DNA of 64,000 nt from Osedax fenrisi (lineage: Eukaryota > Annelida > Polychaeta > Sabellida > Siboglinidae). Positions 35,430 through 48,845 of this stretch are shown here, piece by piece. Location of the stretch: contig OZ025240.1 of the NCBI GenBank assembly GCA_964019155.1, positions 85,206,537-85,270,536 on the forward strand. Reading direction: 5' to 3'. The notes beneath the pieces are model-generated. The model saw only the letters and a list, made by a program, of their open reading frames with translations. It ran no database searches and was not told the DNA's origin. Numbering within the stretch: position 1 is the stretch's first letter; each line of letters opens with the position of its first letter. The position numbers and the translations under genes are program-made.

Positions 35430-36390
35430 ACATTTGACACTCATATAAACCAAATGTGCAGTAAAGCTTTTAATATTCTGAATATTATATTTAGATGCTT
35501 TATTATTAATGACTATTGTTACCTAACAAAAGCCTTTATAACATATGTTAGACCTTTATTAGAATATAATTCTTGTATTTGGAACCCTTCTAATATATAT
35601 GTAGGCCTAAAAAATAAAATTGAAAAAGTCCAAAGGACATTCACTAAAAGGCTTTTCTATAGATGTGGTATACCATATACAAATTATGAAAATAGGTTAT
35701 TATTTTTAAAGTTAACTTCATTATCTCAACGCAGGTTACGGGCTGATCTGATTCTTGCCTATAAAATTATAAATGGTCTAGTTGATGTTGATTGCTCGGG
35801 GCTACTTGAAACGTATTCATCAAGAAGTCGAGGTCCTTCCATTAAAGTTCGAAAAGACAAATGCAAGACTAATGTTACTCTGAATTATTTTAGTAATCGT
35901 ATTTCAACTCCTTGGAATTTGCTATCTAATTATACATGTTCAGCAACTTCGGTCAATCAATTTATTACAAGGCTTGATAATTCATTGTATTAATATTTAA
36001 ATTTTATTTTATTTTATTAATTTTTATTATTCAATTATTATATTATTTTATTTTTAGTTTTATGGGGTTAATTTATTCGGTTGCATTCTCTTTATCATTA
36101 TTTATCGGGTATTACGGGTGTCAGTGGACAAACTCTTGGGTCAAGTTTGTACCCCCAAGGCACAGGGATTGAGGACCCCTTTCCCTAAAGTTGATACGGT
36201 TAGTAAGTGCTTGCATTTGAATAATTCCCCTTTTTATTATTATTTTTATTATATCATTTGTTAATTTTATATCTTAACCATATGTAACATGGCATTTATA
36301 AATCATTATATATATTCGTTTATATTCGTTATTTGTTTTTTTATTATTATTATTGTTTTATGTCATTTTGTTTGTTTTAAACAATAAACT
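35430..36390 (+). pseudogene. 5'-truncated LINE, intact C-terminal coding end
   Basis: An uninterrupted 179-codon frame (35454-35993) encodes the end of a LINE ORF2: AFITYVRPLLEYNSCIWNPS, KIEKVQRTFTKRLF, RRLRADLILAYKIINGLVDV. It is preserved much better than the other LINE copies here, so it is a younger insert. A 3' untranslated region follows to the AATAAACTATATCTATCTAA-type end near 36400. It starts at or just before 35430 after a (TA)n tract. Confidence 0.88.
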
Positions 36391-36846
36391 ATATCTATCT
36401 AAATCGTATACTAATAGGTATTTAACATTAATGTTTAGTGTACATAATATTAATGCATCTCTCCTAAACATATGCTAATCGCGTAAAATATATAGATAAT
36501 AACCAATTAATATAACGTATTATTTCACCATATTTATTATAATCGATGCGCGTTCTTCTAATAAAAATACATTTTTAATATTTTCCTATTACCATTACTA
36601 ATATTTCATCAATACTACTGAAACCTAGACTATATTCTCGGTAAACATACTTTTGTATTAAGCTCTAATTGTCATAATTGTCATATAATAAAATGGATTG
36701 AAGTGTTTGAATAATGATTAGAATATATTATCAAACTTTACTGAGTATATATTCTATGTAACATAATTTATGTTATATAATTATTTGATATAACTCCGTA
36801 ATCACGAATAATGAACATTTCATTATAAGTATCATGTATGTGTATA

Positions 36847-37728
36847 AGGGAAAGTAAGCGAATACGGATACTCTCGGTATTTCATAAATCATAAATCCTA
36901 CAAAAAAATGTTTGATGAATAAAATATTCATAATTATATAAATAGTCTAAAAAAGTATTTTTTATTTTTTAATTTTTCACAATATTGCTGATATATCCAA
37001 TAAACTGATTTTTATATTACGTTTTTAAATTTATGAAAAAAAATTTCAACTTAAAACCTTCTCAAAAATATACAAATGTATCGATATAAAATATTACAAT
37101 ATATTATTAAAACAAAAGCATTCTAAAAATTATATATATAATTTCAATATTTGATATCAAATATTCATTAAGTTATAAGCATATATCTAAAGGTCATATA
37201 AGTCCCTAATGCGGATATATGTCCCTACTCTAGATATCTTAATACGGACAGCCTATAACCAATCAGCGCGCAGTGTATGAACTATTCTGATTTTCATAAA
37301 AATCGCGTGCACTGTAATATTAATACCACCATTAAAACTAATTCTACAAATTGTATTATTTATAAACTTAAATTGTATTATTAATTAAAAAAATAATAAA
37401 AATAAATAAATTATTAACTGATTAAATTAGAATAAATTATTCATAAAATTAATTATAAATAATGTAATTGTAATTTTTCTGATTGATTCATCAATAATAT
37501 TTAGTTTATCTAATAGTATATAGGGTGTCCGTATTCGGACATGGGTACCGAATACGGACACCCCCGTTTTCTATGGAATTAAAAGATTAAATACAATTTC
37601 AAAATCACAATAATATCTATAATCATATAATATTAATATATTGTAATTTTTGAATACAAATAATGAGTCATAATGTTAAGACCATTTATTTTTAAAGAGT
37701 CCCTATAATATATTAGGTTACTTTCCCC
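36847..37728 (+). mobile_element. TIR element E, full-length copy
   Basis: 882 bp, ends AGGGAAAGTAAGCGAATACG and ATTAGGTTACTTTCCCC, TA on each side. Internal AATACGGACA-type words in both orientations at about 37210-37250 and 37520-37565. No coding frame. Confidence 0.85.
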
Positions 37729-37864
37729 TATACCCTAATACCGTCACCCAATGTAATTAATCACATCTATAGATTAATATAGTCGATCTAATTTGTCACT
37801 TATTATAGTACCCAGTACTCATCGAACATTGAATATTAGCAATTGATTTTTAGTACATTTATTA

Positions 37865-37998
37865 AATATATATTGCCAACCTATATACCTACCTACCTAC
37901 ATATCTATCTAGCTGCCTATCTACATACATGTCTACCTAGATACTTACCTACATACATACACACTTACCTACTTACCTACATACCTACCTATTAGTAA
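37865..37998 (+). repeat. Degenerate tetranucleotide (CTAC/CTAT)n
   Basis: Mixture of CTAC, CATA and CTAT repeats over about 130 bp. Confidence 0.85.
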
Positions 37999-38149
37999 TC
38001 CAGTAGGGAATTTAATCCAGTTATTAATAAATGACGCGTGGTTACCATAATCGAGACCTCGTCCATCAGCCGGATTAATAAAATATTTGTGGTCTAATCA
38101 ATTCAGCTAAACCAATATTTATATATTGGTTAAAATTCAAAACCATATA

Positions 38150-38296
38150 CATGTATAAAACCCATAACTACATAAATGGATAAAATCCATAACTAAATAA
38201 ATGGATAAAACCCATAACTACATAAATGGATAAAAATCATAACTACCTACATGGATAATATCCATAACTACATAAATGGATAAAACCCATACATAT
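38150..38296 (+). repeat. 25-26-bp minisatellite
   Basis: About six units of CCATAACTACATAAATGG followed by ATAAAA, with a few substitutions. Confidence 0.9.
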
Positions 38297-38591
38297 AAAC
38301 TTTAACAAAAGCAATTACTATAAGAAAAGTAGAAAAACCATAACTAGCTGTACAATTTTTAATAATGGCTTCAAACCTATATCTAAATTGAAACGTTTGG
38401 TAAGGGTTGTTGGTAGCTTAAGATAGAGTTTATTATGTACAGCTTACTATTAACCATGCTAATGCACTTCTTATTGTGGTAACAATTGTATATTAACTAT
38501 TTTATTAAAGAAATTAAATGGAATAATAAATACTTGACTAACCGTATCAATTAAACATTATATATTACACTCACCTATATATCATACTTTC

Positions 38592-38601
38592 CTAACTCAC
38601 T

Positions 38602-38654
<53 letters not shown>

Positions 38655-39677
38655 CAACCGATGGTTATTATCTACAATTCCCTTCGACCCACCTATTGAT
38701 GTTTTCTCTTTTAAATCTACTCTACAAGTACTACTTATATGACCTAATATATTACATCGATAGCATCGAACCTCTCTAACATAGTTATCTACATGATCTC
38801 TACCATAATTTGTCCTCGGACTACACGACTTTAATGCAATATTGTTATCTATAATCTGAATGTCCTGCCAATTACTTTGATTACTCTCTACCTTAACACC
38901 ATAACTTTCATATATATCCGTCTTCGAAACTTCTTCCCAACTAATAATATATTTCCTCAACTCCTTAAATATCCTTCCCCAAACTACACATAGCCTGACT
39001 TAACCTGATATCAATTTAAATTATTCTAAGACTCTCTACAACTATCTCCTCCTTCTTGTTCTCTACATCTTTTAATTCCCTACCTAATTTTTATTTATCT
39101 GAAAACTCCATTGAAGTATAATTCTGCTCCTGCTTATAAGCAGGAGAACTATAGTACTATAGAACTATAGTAGGTAAGTAACCTACTCATCAACTCATAA
39201 ATAATCTCTCTCTTATTTCTATTTCTCGGATAACGTTCATGCAAACTCTATTTAATTCGCTATATTGTGGTTAACTTAACCCCTAGCATTAACAATTCCA
39301 ACTTAGCACCTCGTACGGTGACATGATATAACGCATACGATGCCGCCTCCTCTCCCTGTATACCTAATAAACTTATACTTAACTCATCTACATTTCCCAA
39401 CCATTCATCTACATAATCTTCCCCATTGAACTTACTTACTTTTATATAACTTGTTTCCATATTAACAACTAAACACTACGAAATTTCATAAAATAGAGTG
39501 TACTATAATGAATGGCAAGGAAGTATGCGTAGCAATATCGGTCGCGTGGTAATAAATATAATCTGAATTATTGTAATCAAAAGTAAAAATAATTAATTTA
39601 AACGCGAAATGTGTAACGACCCAAGTAAAAATATGTGTTTTTTGTTTAAATACAGTAATCCCGCCGCTGTCATCAAC
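38592..39677 (-). pseudogene. gag: Relic of a related Ty3/gypsy element: primer site and gag, no pol
   Basis: On the minus strand: a primer-binding site at 39675-39659 that differs from the intact element's by one base, then gag from ATG 39460 (METSYIKVSKFNGEDYVDEW, then EEAASYALYHV), broken by stops between about 39260 and 38960, then a zinc knuckle CYRCNILGHISSTC near 38765. The segment before the knuckle lacks the NSDMYRG repeat. Pol is missing; a (TA)n tract and minisatellites follow. The LTR side (right of 39677) does not resemble the intact element's LTR. Confidence 0.8.
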
Positions 39678-40186
39678 TGTAATAATGAATGGTCGAAATA
39701 GTTGCTGGCTTATGACACCACTCAAAATGATATATGGACCGTTGTATTTACCTAATTACCAAATTACTTTTATTCAATATTCGAACACAAAACCATACAC
39801 TAATATTCTTCACTTTTCAAGGCATAATCAAAAAGGAAATAATATTATTAAATCTAATATAATTCAGATTATAGTATTTCTGCGCAACAGTTCATTGATC
39901 TAATAAATTCTATTAAAATAAAATAAATAACATTAAATATAAAAACACAAAAATCAATATATACGAAAACTACAATTTATACTTTTATAATTATTACATA
40001 ATAAAATACTAATTAAAAATATATCATATACAATTAAAAACAACTATATTACAAATATAAAAGACGTTAGTCTGCTACATATATATACATATATTTAATC
40101 ATTTATATTATTTATACTATTATTATTATTTACTCTATTATGAGGATATTATTACTGAAAAAAAAAAAAAAATAAATAAAAAAAAA

Positions 40187-40612
40187 AAAAAAAAAATGTT
40201 ACATACATTTCTTACCACCTTTCTAGATATTCTTTTTGTTATGTTTTATTCAGTTTTATTCAGTTTTACTTCATTTTACTTCATTTTTTTCTTCTTTTAT
40301 ACTAATACATCTATATTTTTGTTTAGTGTATTATTTTATAGTACTTATTATTTATTTTAGTTATTTATTTATAAATAATTAAATGATGATTATATAATTT
40401 TATGGCAAGTTCAAACAATTTATATTATTTTTTCTATTTTATTCATTGTATTGTATCTATGTAAACAGGAAGTCATCTAATATTTTATAATATTTTATTT
40501 ATTTAGTTTTTTTTTGAACTTGCTTTAAGATTAAGGGTAATTGTCTCGATAAGCTTTAGCTTCTACAAAAACCCTGGTGCAAACCTAAATCTGATAATAA
40601 TAATAATAATAA
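40187..40612 (-). repeat. AT-rich interspersed repeat F, copy 3 (inverted)
   Basis: The reverse complement begins after (ATT)n with ATCAGATTTAGGTTTGCACC, then AAGCTTATCGAGACAATTAC, and continues parallel to copy 1 for about 400 bp. The (ATT)n at the head end suggests a fixed microsatellite terminus. Confidence 0.8.
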
Positions 40613-40739
40613 TATGATATATTTCAAATTATTCTCCTTTTTACTAGTACAATATGAACTCATATATTAGTGATTATTTATTTTATTTAGGATATTTTTA
40701 TTTTATTGTATACTATAAATTATACATCAGTCTCTAGCA

Positions 40740-43400
40740 GAATCATCTCATCAAGGATAGCATCCCATCGAATGAATTTAACAATCATACAAATGGGCAT
40801 GCTCTACCCGGCGATTACAAGGACTAAGTAATTAAAGAATTATATGAGGAAATATAATTAACACTGGAAAAGTTATATAAACAAGACATTATTATTATTC
40901 AAGGTTATTGGATAAATTCATAGAAGAATCAGATAATAAATTGAGAAATATAGTATGTAGATTTGGACTAGGCAAATATTACCATAGAGATAATAGACTT
41001 CTTGAATTATACGCCAATCAAAATACCATGCTTACAAATACACTACACATACAAAATATATCGTTTACTTCACTTGGAACTCTATAGAATATATATAGTA
41101 TACTAATGTTCTGATTCATATTTAATTGACTTCATTTTAATACAGTTCAACGGTTCAATTCAAACATATATGTTGGGTATACCCATATTATCTATCCGAG
41201 GGCAGATATCAATAGTGACAATGGTTTAGTCTTGTGTAACATTAAGTTAAAGCTATCAAAACAGGAAAAGAGCAAGCATAGTAGAGTAAGATACAGAGTG
41301 GAAAAATTAAAAAATTCGACAACAAAACAAGGAAGAGTTGGAATTAACTAATATCCGTTAACATTGACAAACTATCCACTAATGAAGGATATACTACAAT
41401 TGCTTTGACAGCTCAAAATATCTTGTGTAAGTAGGTATATATTTAGTATGTACCTATATATTTAGAAATAACCATGGATATCCAGATATATCCAGATGTA
41501 TATACAGATGATATTCTTAATAGTCGACAACAGAATAAGCTCGACTAATACTCAATATCGAAGTGAAAAACTCACTGAAAAATATAGACATATAAATAAT
41601 ATAATAAGTAGAAGTATGAGAGAACGGCTTTGTATCTAATGAATTTCTGAGGATATAAAAAAACACTATCGTCAAAGATAAAAATGGTAATTAATAACGA
41701 AAATATATAAAGATATATGAAAAAAGTAGATACACCATTATTCTTTAACATTTGTTATCTATAGCTCTAATTATATTATATAGTATAAATGTTTTCTAAA
41801 ATATTATAAAAAGTGAAGACAAAAATGTTGGTTGGTACCTTTTTAAAAAATATCGAGTTTTTCGCTAAAAAAAAAGTAAAAGTGATGAATACTACATTTT
41901 TATAAATTAAATATATTTTATTAACAAAGATTTCGTTTATTTATTTTTTTTTTAAATCCCAGAAATATAGTTAATGTCGATGCATTTATAGGAAAATATA
42001 AAACAATTTATTTTGTTTTATTTTCTATAATTATCACATCTATTATATATATACCATAAAAAATTCATAATAAAACAACAACAAAATATCAGTATAACAA
42101 AGGTCACTTTTAAGTTATCTTTAAAATTCCATTTTAAATTTCGTAATCTCTCCATGTTAAATTCGAGGAATTATCGCATCCCTTAGGATAGTCAAAACAA
42201 TTTAAAAAAATGTTTACTTATTATTATACTGTATAGGTGTTCTGGGTTTTTTAACATTGATGGACACATTTGCAGGTGAATGATCACTCTCAGCGGACCG
42301 GGAGAGATATATATACTAAACTCTATCAACAAATCTGGAATACAAAGGAATGGCCAATAGCATTTACAACTTGTTGATTATACCTATAACAAATAAATAT
42401 GACCTTAAAAAGTGCTAAAACTATTGCACTATTAGTATCATTAGTTACTCGAGCAAAATCATACTAAGAAGAATATATAATATGTTAACCCCCAATGGAG
42501 GAACAGATTTTGGCTGATATACATGTAAGCTTTAGGTAAAATCGAAGAAACATTGTATACATTCTAAACTATAGACAATTAATGGAGAAATATACTGATC
42601 AAGAAAGGCTACGATTATGAGTAAGAACAATTTACAGCCTACGATTCGCTTGTAATTAGATCTTTAGCTCGCCCTTAACGTGAATTACAAACGTTAACAT
42701 ACTATAGAAAAAGATCTACATCGTACGGTATGGAAATAATACATTAGAAGAATAAAATCCTCATAATCGGCGATGGTGGTAAACCAAACATCACTTTATA
42801 TGGAGAACAGATCAAGAATATCAACAACTTCACATATATTGGTGCTATGCCAAACGAAAACCGAACAAGCAAGAAAGAGATTTAAATTAGACTAGCCACA
42901 GTAACTGCGGCAATGGTGAGATTGGAGTTCAAGCTCTTCAAATTCAAGTTCAAGCTCTACAAATCTTTAGTACTATCCATATTACTATATGACTGTGGAA
43001 CCTGGGCTTTGTTGGAAGAGTATAAAAAGAAGATATACGAAATCGAATCGAAAGAACATCGAACACTATTAAATAAAGAACCAACATCTACGTATCCACT
43101 AAAGTAAGAAGGAAAATAGGAACATTTTAATTTTCTTAGATATCGTGGTACGTAGAATGATTTTGTTTAGGCATATCTCTAGACATGAATAGATAGCAAA
43201 GATAACATTACAATGTTATGTTGAAGGTAGTAGAAAGATATACCATCCAAAGAGAAACTAGATGAGTGAAATCCTTAACTGGTTTAATCTCCCCTTGCGC
43301 TACCTCCTATATAAGTCTACTGCTCTTTACTAATGGAGGAAGTTGTGTTCGACAATAGTATGTGCTCACTCTACGACGACATCGTCACGTGACTGAATAA
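40740..43400 (+). pseudogene. Degenerate LINE of a second clade (RTE/craft-like)
   Basis: Traces in order: endonuclease C-terminal text DNRLLELYANQNTMLTNTL near 40990; LVLCNIKLKLSKQEKSKHS near 41230; RT-like EEQILADIHVSFR near 42500 and an insert before 42640; KLYKSLVLSILLYDCGTWAL at 42940-43010; and a tail with WRKLCSTIVCAHSTTTSSRD near 43340, the usual end of this LINE type. The 41.35-42.24 kb part is too decayed to assign. Overlaps the 40187-40612 repeat boundary. Confidence 0.72.
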
Positions 43401-43839
43401 CTAAGAACATTATTAACTAAATAACTAAGTATACTATATATATATTCTATTATTATTGTATATTTATTCTTACTTTCACCAAGGATTTGTTTTTATAATT
43501 TCACTCTTAAAATGTAGTTCATTCTCATAGGGATAATATAATTGTTTATTTTTGTCATTATATATACGAGAATAGCATCCTCTATTATAATATATATCTA
43601 CTATTCCATCATCATCACCATCACACTCACCAAATTAGATTAAGTAGAATAGCTCATTTCTAAACAACTATAATAATTAAAATGAATTTATCTATACAAT
43701 TTTAAAATAATTAAATTCTATTTTGTTAAACGAAGATAATCGCTAAATTAATCGAGAATTTAATTTATATTGTTGTTATTATTATTGTTATATAATTTTT
43801 TAAAATAAAAATAACTACAATAAGATAAGTTATATAACT
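43401..43839. other. Upstream of ectodomain exon 1
   Basis: AT-rich; possible promoter or 5' untranslated region, but no motif is distinguishable. Confidence 0.4.
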
Positions 43840-43965
43840 ATGATAACTCCATTAATACTAATTGGTTTCATCTGTTCGTGTACTAGTGAATACGTACACG
43901 TTCAAACGCAGGAAGATTATCTAGTTAACGGAAATGTGAATCTTGGTACTAATTCTATTATACAG
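43840..43965 (+). CDS. Ectodomain gene exon 1: signal peptide
   Basis: Forty-two codons starting at ATG 43840, with the N-terminus MITPLILIGFICSCTSE. This is a short hydrophobic core followed by small residues, a typical signal peptide with cleavage likely after CTS or nearby. The mature start YVHVQTQEDYLVNGNVNLG follows. Donor GTTAAT, phase 0. The next exon I can join is 4.4 kb away. Confidence 0.62.
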
Positions 43966-44029
43966 GTTAATTTATAACTTATAGTATAGCATATATAATA
44001 CAGTGAGTATGTATTATAGATATCATACG

Positions 44030-44060
<31 letters not shown>

Positions 44061-46443
44061 ATATAAAATCTGCCTAGATAGTTCCAAAGTCTAGGACAGA
44101 CATACATACAGGAAGTATGACTCTGGACCTGCGTCACCGTTCAAATACCGAACGGACCTATAACAAAGGTCTTACAATAATATTTAGAAATGATCTTATA
44201 TAATCGTGTATACAAATTACAGCTATCTTTAAACCATAGATACTTTAACGTGAAATATGCTTCGAAGGTATATTACAGCTTATATACATATAAGTAAAAC
44301 TTCATATAAGTTCTTGGACGAGACGAAAGGAATAATAATCCACCAACATAAAAATAACAATATATATAAATTCTATATACATTTAACTACTCGATATCTT
44401 GATCCCATTCTACTATAGATGTTTCTATTATTATCACAATCTAAATACCTTATAAGGTATATTATGTTTTATATCACTTAAAGTGCCCTCGATATAAGAT
44501 GTCATCAATAACTTCGTTTGAACGTAACACTTAGCGGCATTTAAAATCTAACAATATTATGAACTCTTCACTTCTATAAAAAAAGCCTAAATGATGTTTA
44601 AAATATCTCACGCGTGATTGGTTGAGGTTCCTGTTATTATTATTATTACGTGATATTAGATATAACTAATAGTAACTAGTCTATATACTAACAACCGTGA
44701 TGTCGTATATACCCAGGGTATAGGTGAGAATTTTGATTATGTTTATAATATCTGTCTATCCCGTTCAATGTGCTAATTTAATAATTTTATATTTTACTTA
44801 TAAATATATCTAAACTATAAGGTTATATTTATGGAGTCATTTTAATTAAAATCACTAGTTAATACCTTCTTAATTCGATATTAATTATTATACTAATTAA
44901 ATATTATCGAAATAAATTCACCAAGTTGTAGGCAATTTAAAAATATGAATCACAATCCATAAACTATACTGTTCGGACTACTATCGAACTACTCGGAATC
45001 ATGTTCATCATTGCGTCCTATAGAGACAACTTAACCTCGGCCATTTACATATATAACGAATTAATCTGATGTTATTGTTATGGTTATTTTTATTTTGTAT
45101 AATCCATTCATCCCATACAGGAACTTGGATGATTTATCACTTATAACTAAATGGATAATTAATATCCTTCCTAAGCTGTATCACTAAGTCTTCTTAATTT
45201 TAACGAGAGCCGATCAAAATCGTATCCACAATTATATAATATCACTTCTAAAGAGTTTGTTTCAAGATCTATGTTATAATGAACCCGCGTCCTATATGAT
45301 ACTACACACAATCCTGACTTACTCTGATGACTCATCAGACGAAATTGCCGATATACGTCATGCATTTTAATAATATGATCAGCTGTCGAATATATCGAAT
45401 AACAATTATTATAATAATTATCATTCACGATAATATTTTAATAGTAAATTAATATCATTACGATTTGTTTATAATAAAATTAAAAAATAATCGAATTTAA
45501 AGTATTCGGATAAATAATTGTTTATAATTATGAATTATTTTTCGAACAATAAAAATAATGATTTATACAATCTAATTTGTATAGTATATATCATATGATA
45601 TGATATTATTCATATTTAATGCATATATATTTCAAACAATTCCATAAATATTATATTTATTCAATATATATATGTGTGTGTGTGTGTTTGTGTGGTTGTG
45701 TGTGTATATATGTTTTTTATGTGTATGTATGTGAATATTAGTATTTTATGTGATAAATATTTGTTTATTAAACTTCAATTTTGAATATATTTTTATATAT
45801 TCAAAATTATAAAATATAGTTGAAAAAGTTTCATAATTGACGTTTATTTATATTTAATAATATTTTGTTCACTAATAATTATATATAATAATATATAATC
45901 GATATAAATACAGTTATGTTTAAAAGTTCTTATTATATTATATAAGAACTAGACTTAGTTCATCATCAATTATAAATTCTCTATATATAAGTATGTAGAA
46001 AATACGTCACTTATCAGACATATAAGGATTGACGGGAGTTTAAGTTTTTGTGTTATTTTATTTTTTAATTTTAATATTTTTTAAATTATAATTTTAGTTA
46101 TTCTTTCTCTACAATTATATGTATTACCTTCTGTTGTCTATCATTTTCCCATCTCTCCCCCCGTAACTGAACAGGAGCGCCTTATTCGTGTAATGCGTGT
46201 AAAAGTGGTCACAGACACGATAGCACTATATCAAACTTGTATATTAATAATGGGGCTCTATACTTGATACGTACCCGAAATCTCTTCTGTTTCCATCGTA
46301 ATTACAACATATACGTTATTTAGGCAAGTCTTAATAATGCGTATAATTTCAATTAATATCTATACATGTATTATTATAATAGTTAGGTAAATTATATTAT
46401 GTTCATGACGTATGTTGTTGATCCATTTTTTTATATTATAATA

Positions 46444-46482
<39 letters not shown>

Positions 46483-47205
46483 ACATATATGTGGGTTTGT
46501 ACCCGGGGTATATGGACCAGTGGAACAATCAAAAGCTAGCAAGCGAGAGCTCTCCTAGGTCCCTGGTTCAACTCCAGCCAGTTCTTATTTTTATCTTGTG
46601 TTTACCATCGTATCGGTCTTTGTATTGTATTTTCATCGCCACTAACTATTATTTATAACATGTATAAGTCTATGACTTCACAGTTTAAAAAATCAGATTC
46701 CTACTACGATTTTATTATAGGAATCGGATTCAAATTGGAAAACAGATTCCTGTAAAGTTTGTTTAGAAAACGGTTTATAAAAACGATTCCTACAATTATC
46801 GTGTAGGAATGGATATTATCGATTCCAAACTAATTATTGAGTATCGATTTTAAAAACGATTCCTAAACTAATTATTGAGAATTGGTTTAAATTATTGATG
46901 TAAGTATTTTCTAAGTTAGAGGTATATTATTTTTTTAATATAGAAAGAATAACATATTATAACTTTTAATTATTTTAATATATTTTTTTAATTTTTATTA
47001 ATGAAAATTAATTATTGATTATTATTTTAATTTTATATTTAAGTATATTAACTTATGAATTAATTAATAACATATTAATTTAAAAACTAAAAATATTTAA
47101 ATAATCCTATGTTTTCTAAATTAAAAAACATTGAACTACAATTTTAATTATAATTATATTGAGGATACAATTGGAAATCATGTTGAACTAATTTCTCAAT
47201 ATTGA

Positions 47206-47245
<40 letters not shown>

Positions 47246-48314
47246 ATTTGGTGGAGTCCTTTCATCCCATCCAGGAACTTAGATGAAGTTTTCACTTATA
47301 ACCATATATAGCTATAATGTCCGTTCAAAGCCGTTCTCGTGTTAAGGCATCCATGGTTTTAACGAGAGCCGATCATTTATTTATATACAATTATATAAGA
47401 TCACTTCTAAATATTATTTTATGACCTATTTTAATGGTCCGGACGAGGCTCGAATCCGCGTCCTACTGGTTGTGTTTCTGAAGTTTTAGCCAACTGAGCC
47501 ACATGGGTAATTATATACATATATATGTACTATAGATTAATAATAATGTTGATTCTAAATAACATTAAGTAATAGGTACATACGATACCAACGATAATGT
47601 AGCTCATAATTATCTCCATTATTTTCTTCTCCGCACAACAAGAACTATCTTTCCATTGAGAGCCATTCTTTTTATTAACGTAACGAACTTTACACAATTA
47701 TATAAGATCACTTCTAAATAATATTTTAAGACCCATTTTATAAAATTAATTAATGGTCCGGACGAGGGTCGAACCCGTGTCCTACTGCTTGTGTGTCTGA
47801 CGCCTTAGCCACTGAGCCACACAGGCAGTTATATATATATATATATATATATATATAACTACAGAAATTGAATATTGATTAAACATAGTATATTCAATAT
47901 TATAATGTTATTATTATTGAATTTAAGTTTTAAATCTAACTTAAATGAAATTATATAATACATTATAATATATGAGTTAATATTTTTCTACTATACTAAT
48001 ATTTATTTTACATCTAAACATACGTTCAACTTACATCAACAACTTAAGTTAAACCGATTCATATAGTAATAGTTTAGGAATCGGTTTCAAATAAACCGAT
48101 TCCTATAGTAATTTAATCATTTGTTTCATATAAACCGATTGCTAATCTTGTATTTTAGGAATCTATTTAAAACCGATTCTCATTAAGGAAAATAGGAATC
48201 GCAAATAAAAACGCAAATAGGAATCGGATTATGATAACTGTATTCTATAGGGATTCATTTGATTCGCTATTATTATATGATATTCAATAAATAAATAGTA
48301 TTATTATATATATA

Positions 48315-48355
<41 letters not shown>

Positions 48356-48805
48356 TACACCATAGCTAATCGAATACAACAAACAGATCCCTGTACCGGA
48401 ATACGCGGATAAGATCATCTGGAGGATTAGAATCGACACAACAAAAGGAATAGGATGTCCTTCAAAACGAGTAGTAGTGTTAGATAATGTTATGCTATTG
48501 CGTAATATTGCGTAATACTAACTCTATATTGCTAATAACATTCATGTTAACTGTTAAAATCGTATACAATTATATTCTAGTTTCTAACCTCAAACGTTAA
48601 CCTCTAACACTATAGTCTATTTAAGATGGCGATAGTGTAAACAGGCAGGTAGAACACGTAACTTTTGTTAAGTAAATAGATAATTAAGTTATATATAAGG
48701 AAAAATTAGTTTTTTTCCGAATGCAATTTTTAAAATTTCAATGAACACCGTTAATGCTCACGAATATATTGGTTTTTATTGCGAAACCATATATATATAA
48801 TATAA

Positions 48806-48845
<40 letters not shown>

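Larger units (their letters stand above)
46687..48245 (-). mobile_element. Arm-and-core element C (arm motif AGGAATCGGTTT), inverted and interrupted
   Basis: Left arm 46687-46880 and right arm 48050-48245 carry AATAGGAATCGGTTT and its inverse AAACCGATTCCTAT. The core halves (46905-47210 and 47856-48050) match element B in reverse orientation at high similarity (ACATTGAACTACAATT, TTATTATTGAATTTAAGTTT). The core is split by an insertion of SINE copies and a duplicated block at 47215-47850. Confidence 0.78.

Noticed and set aside
46127..46260. Possible extra exon after CTGAACAG
   Set aside because: The best frames enter and leave in phase 1, incompatible with exons 1 and 2, which meet at phase 0.
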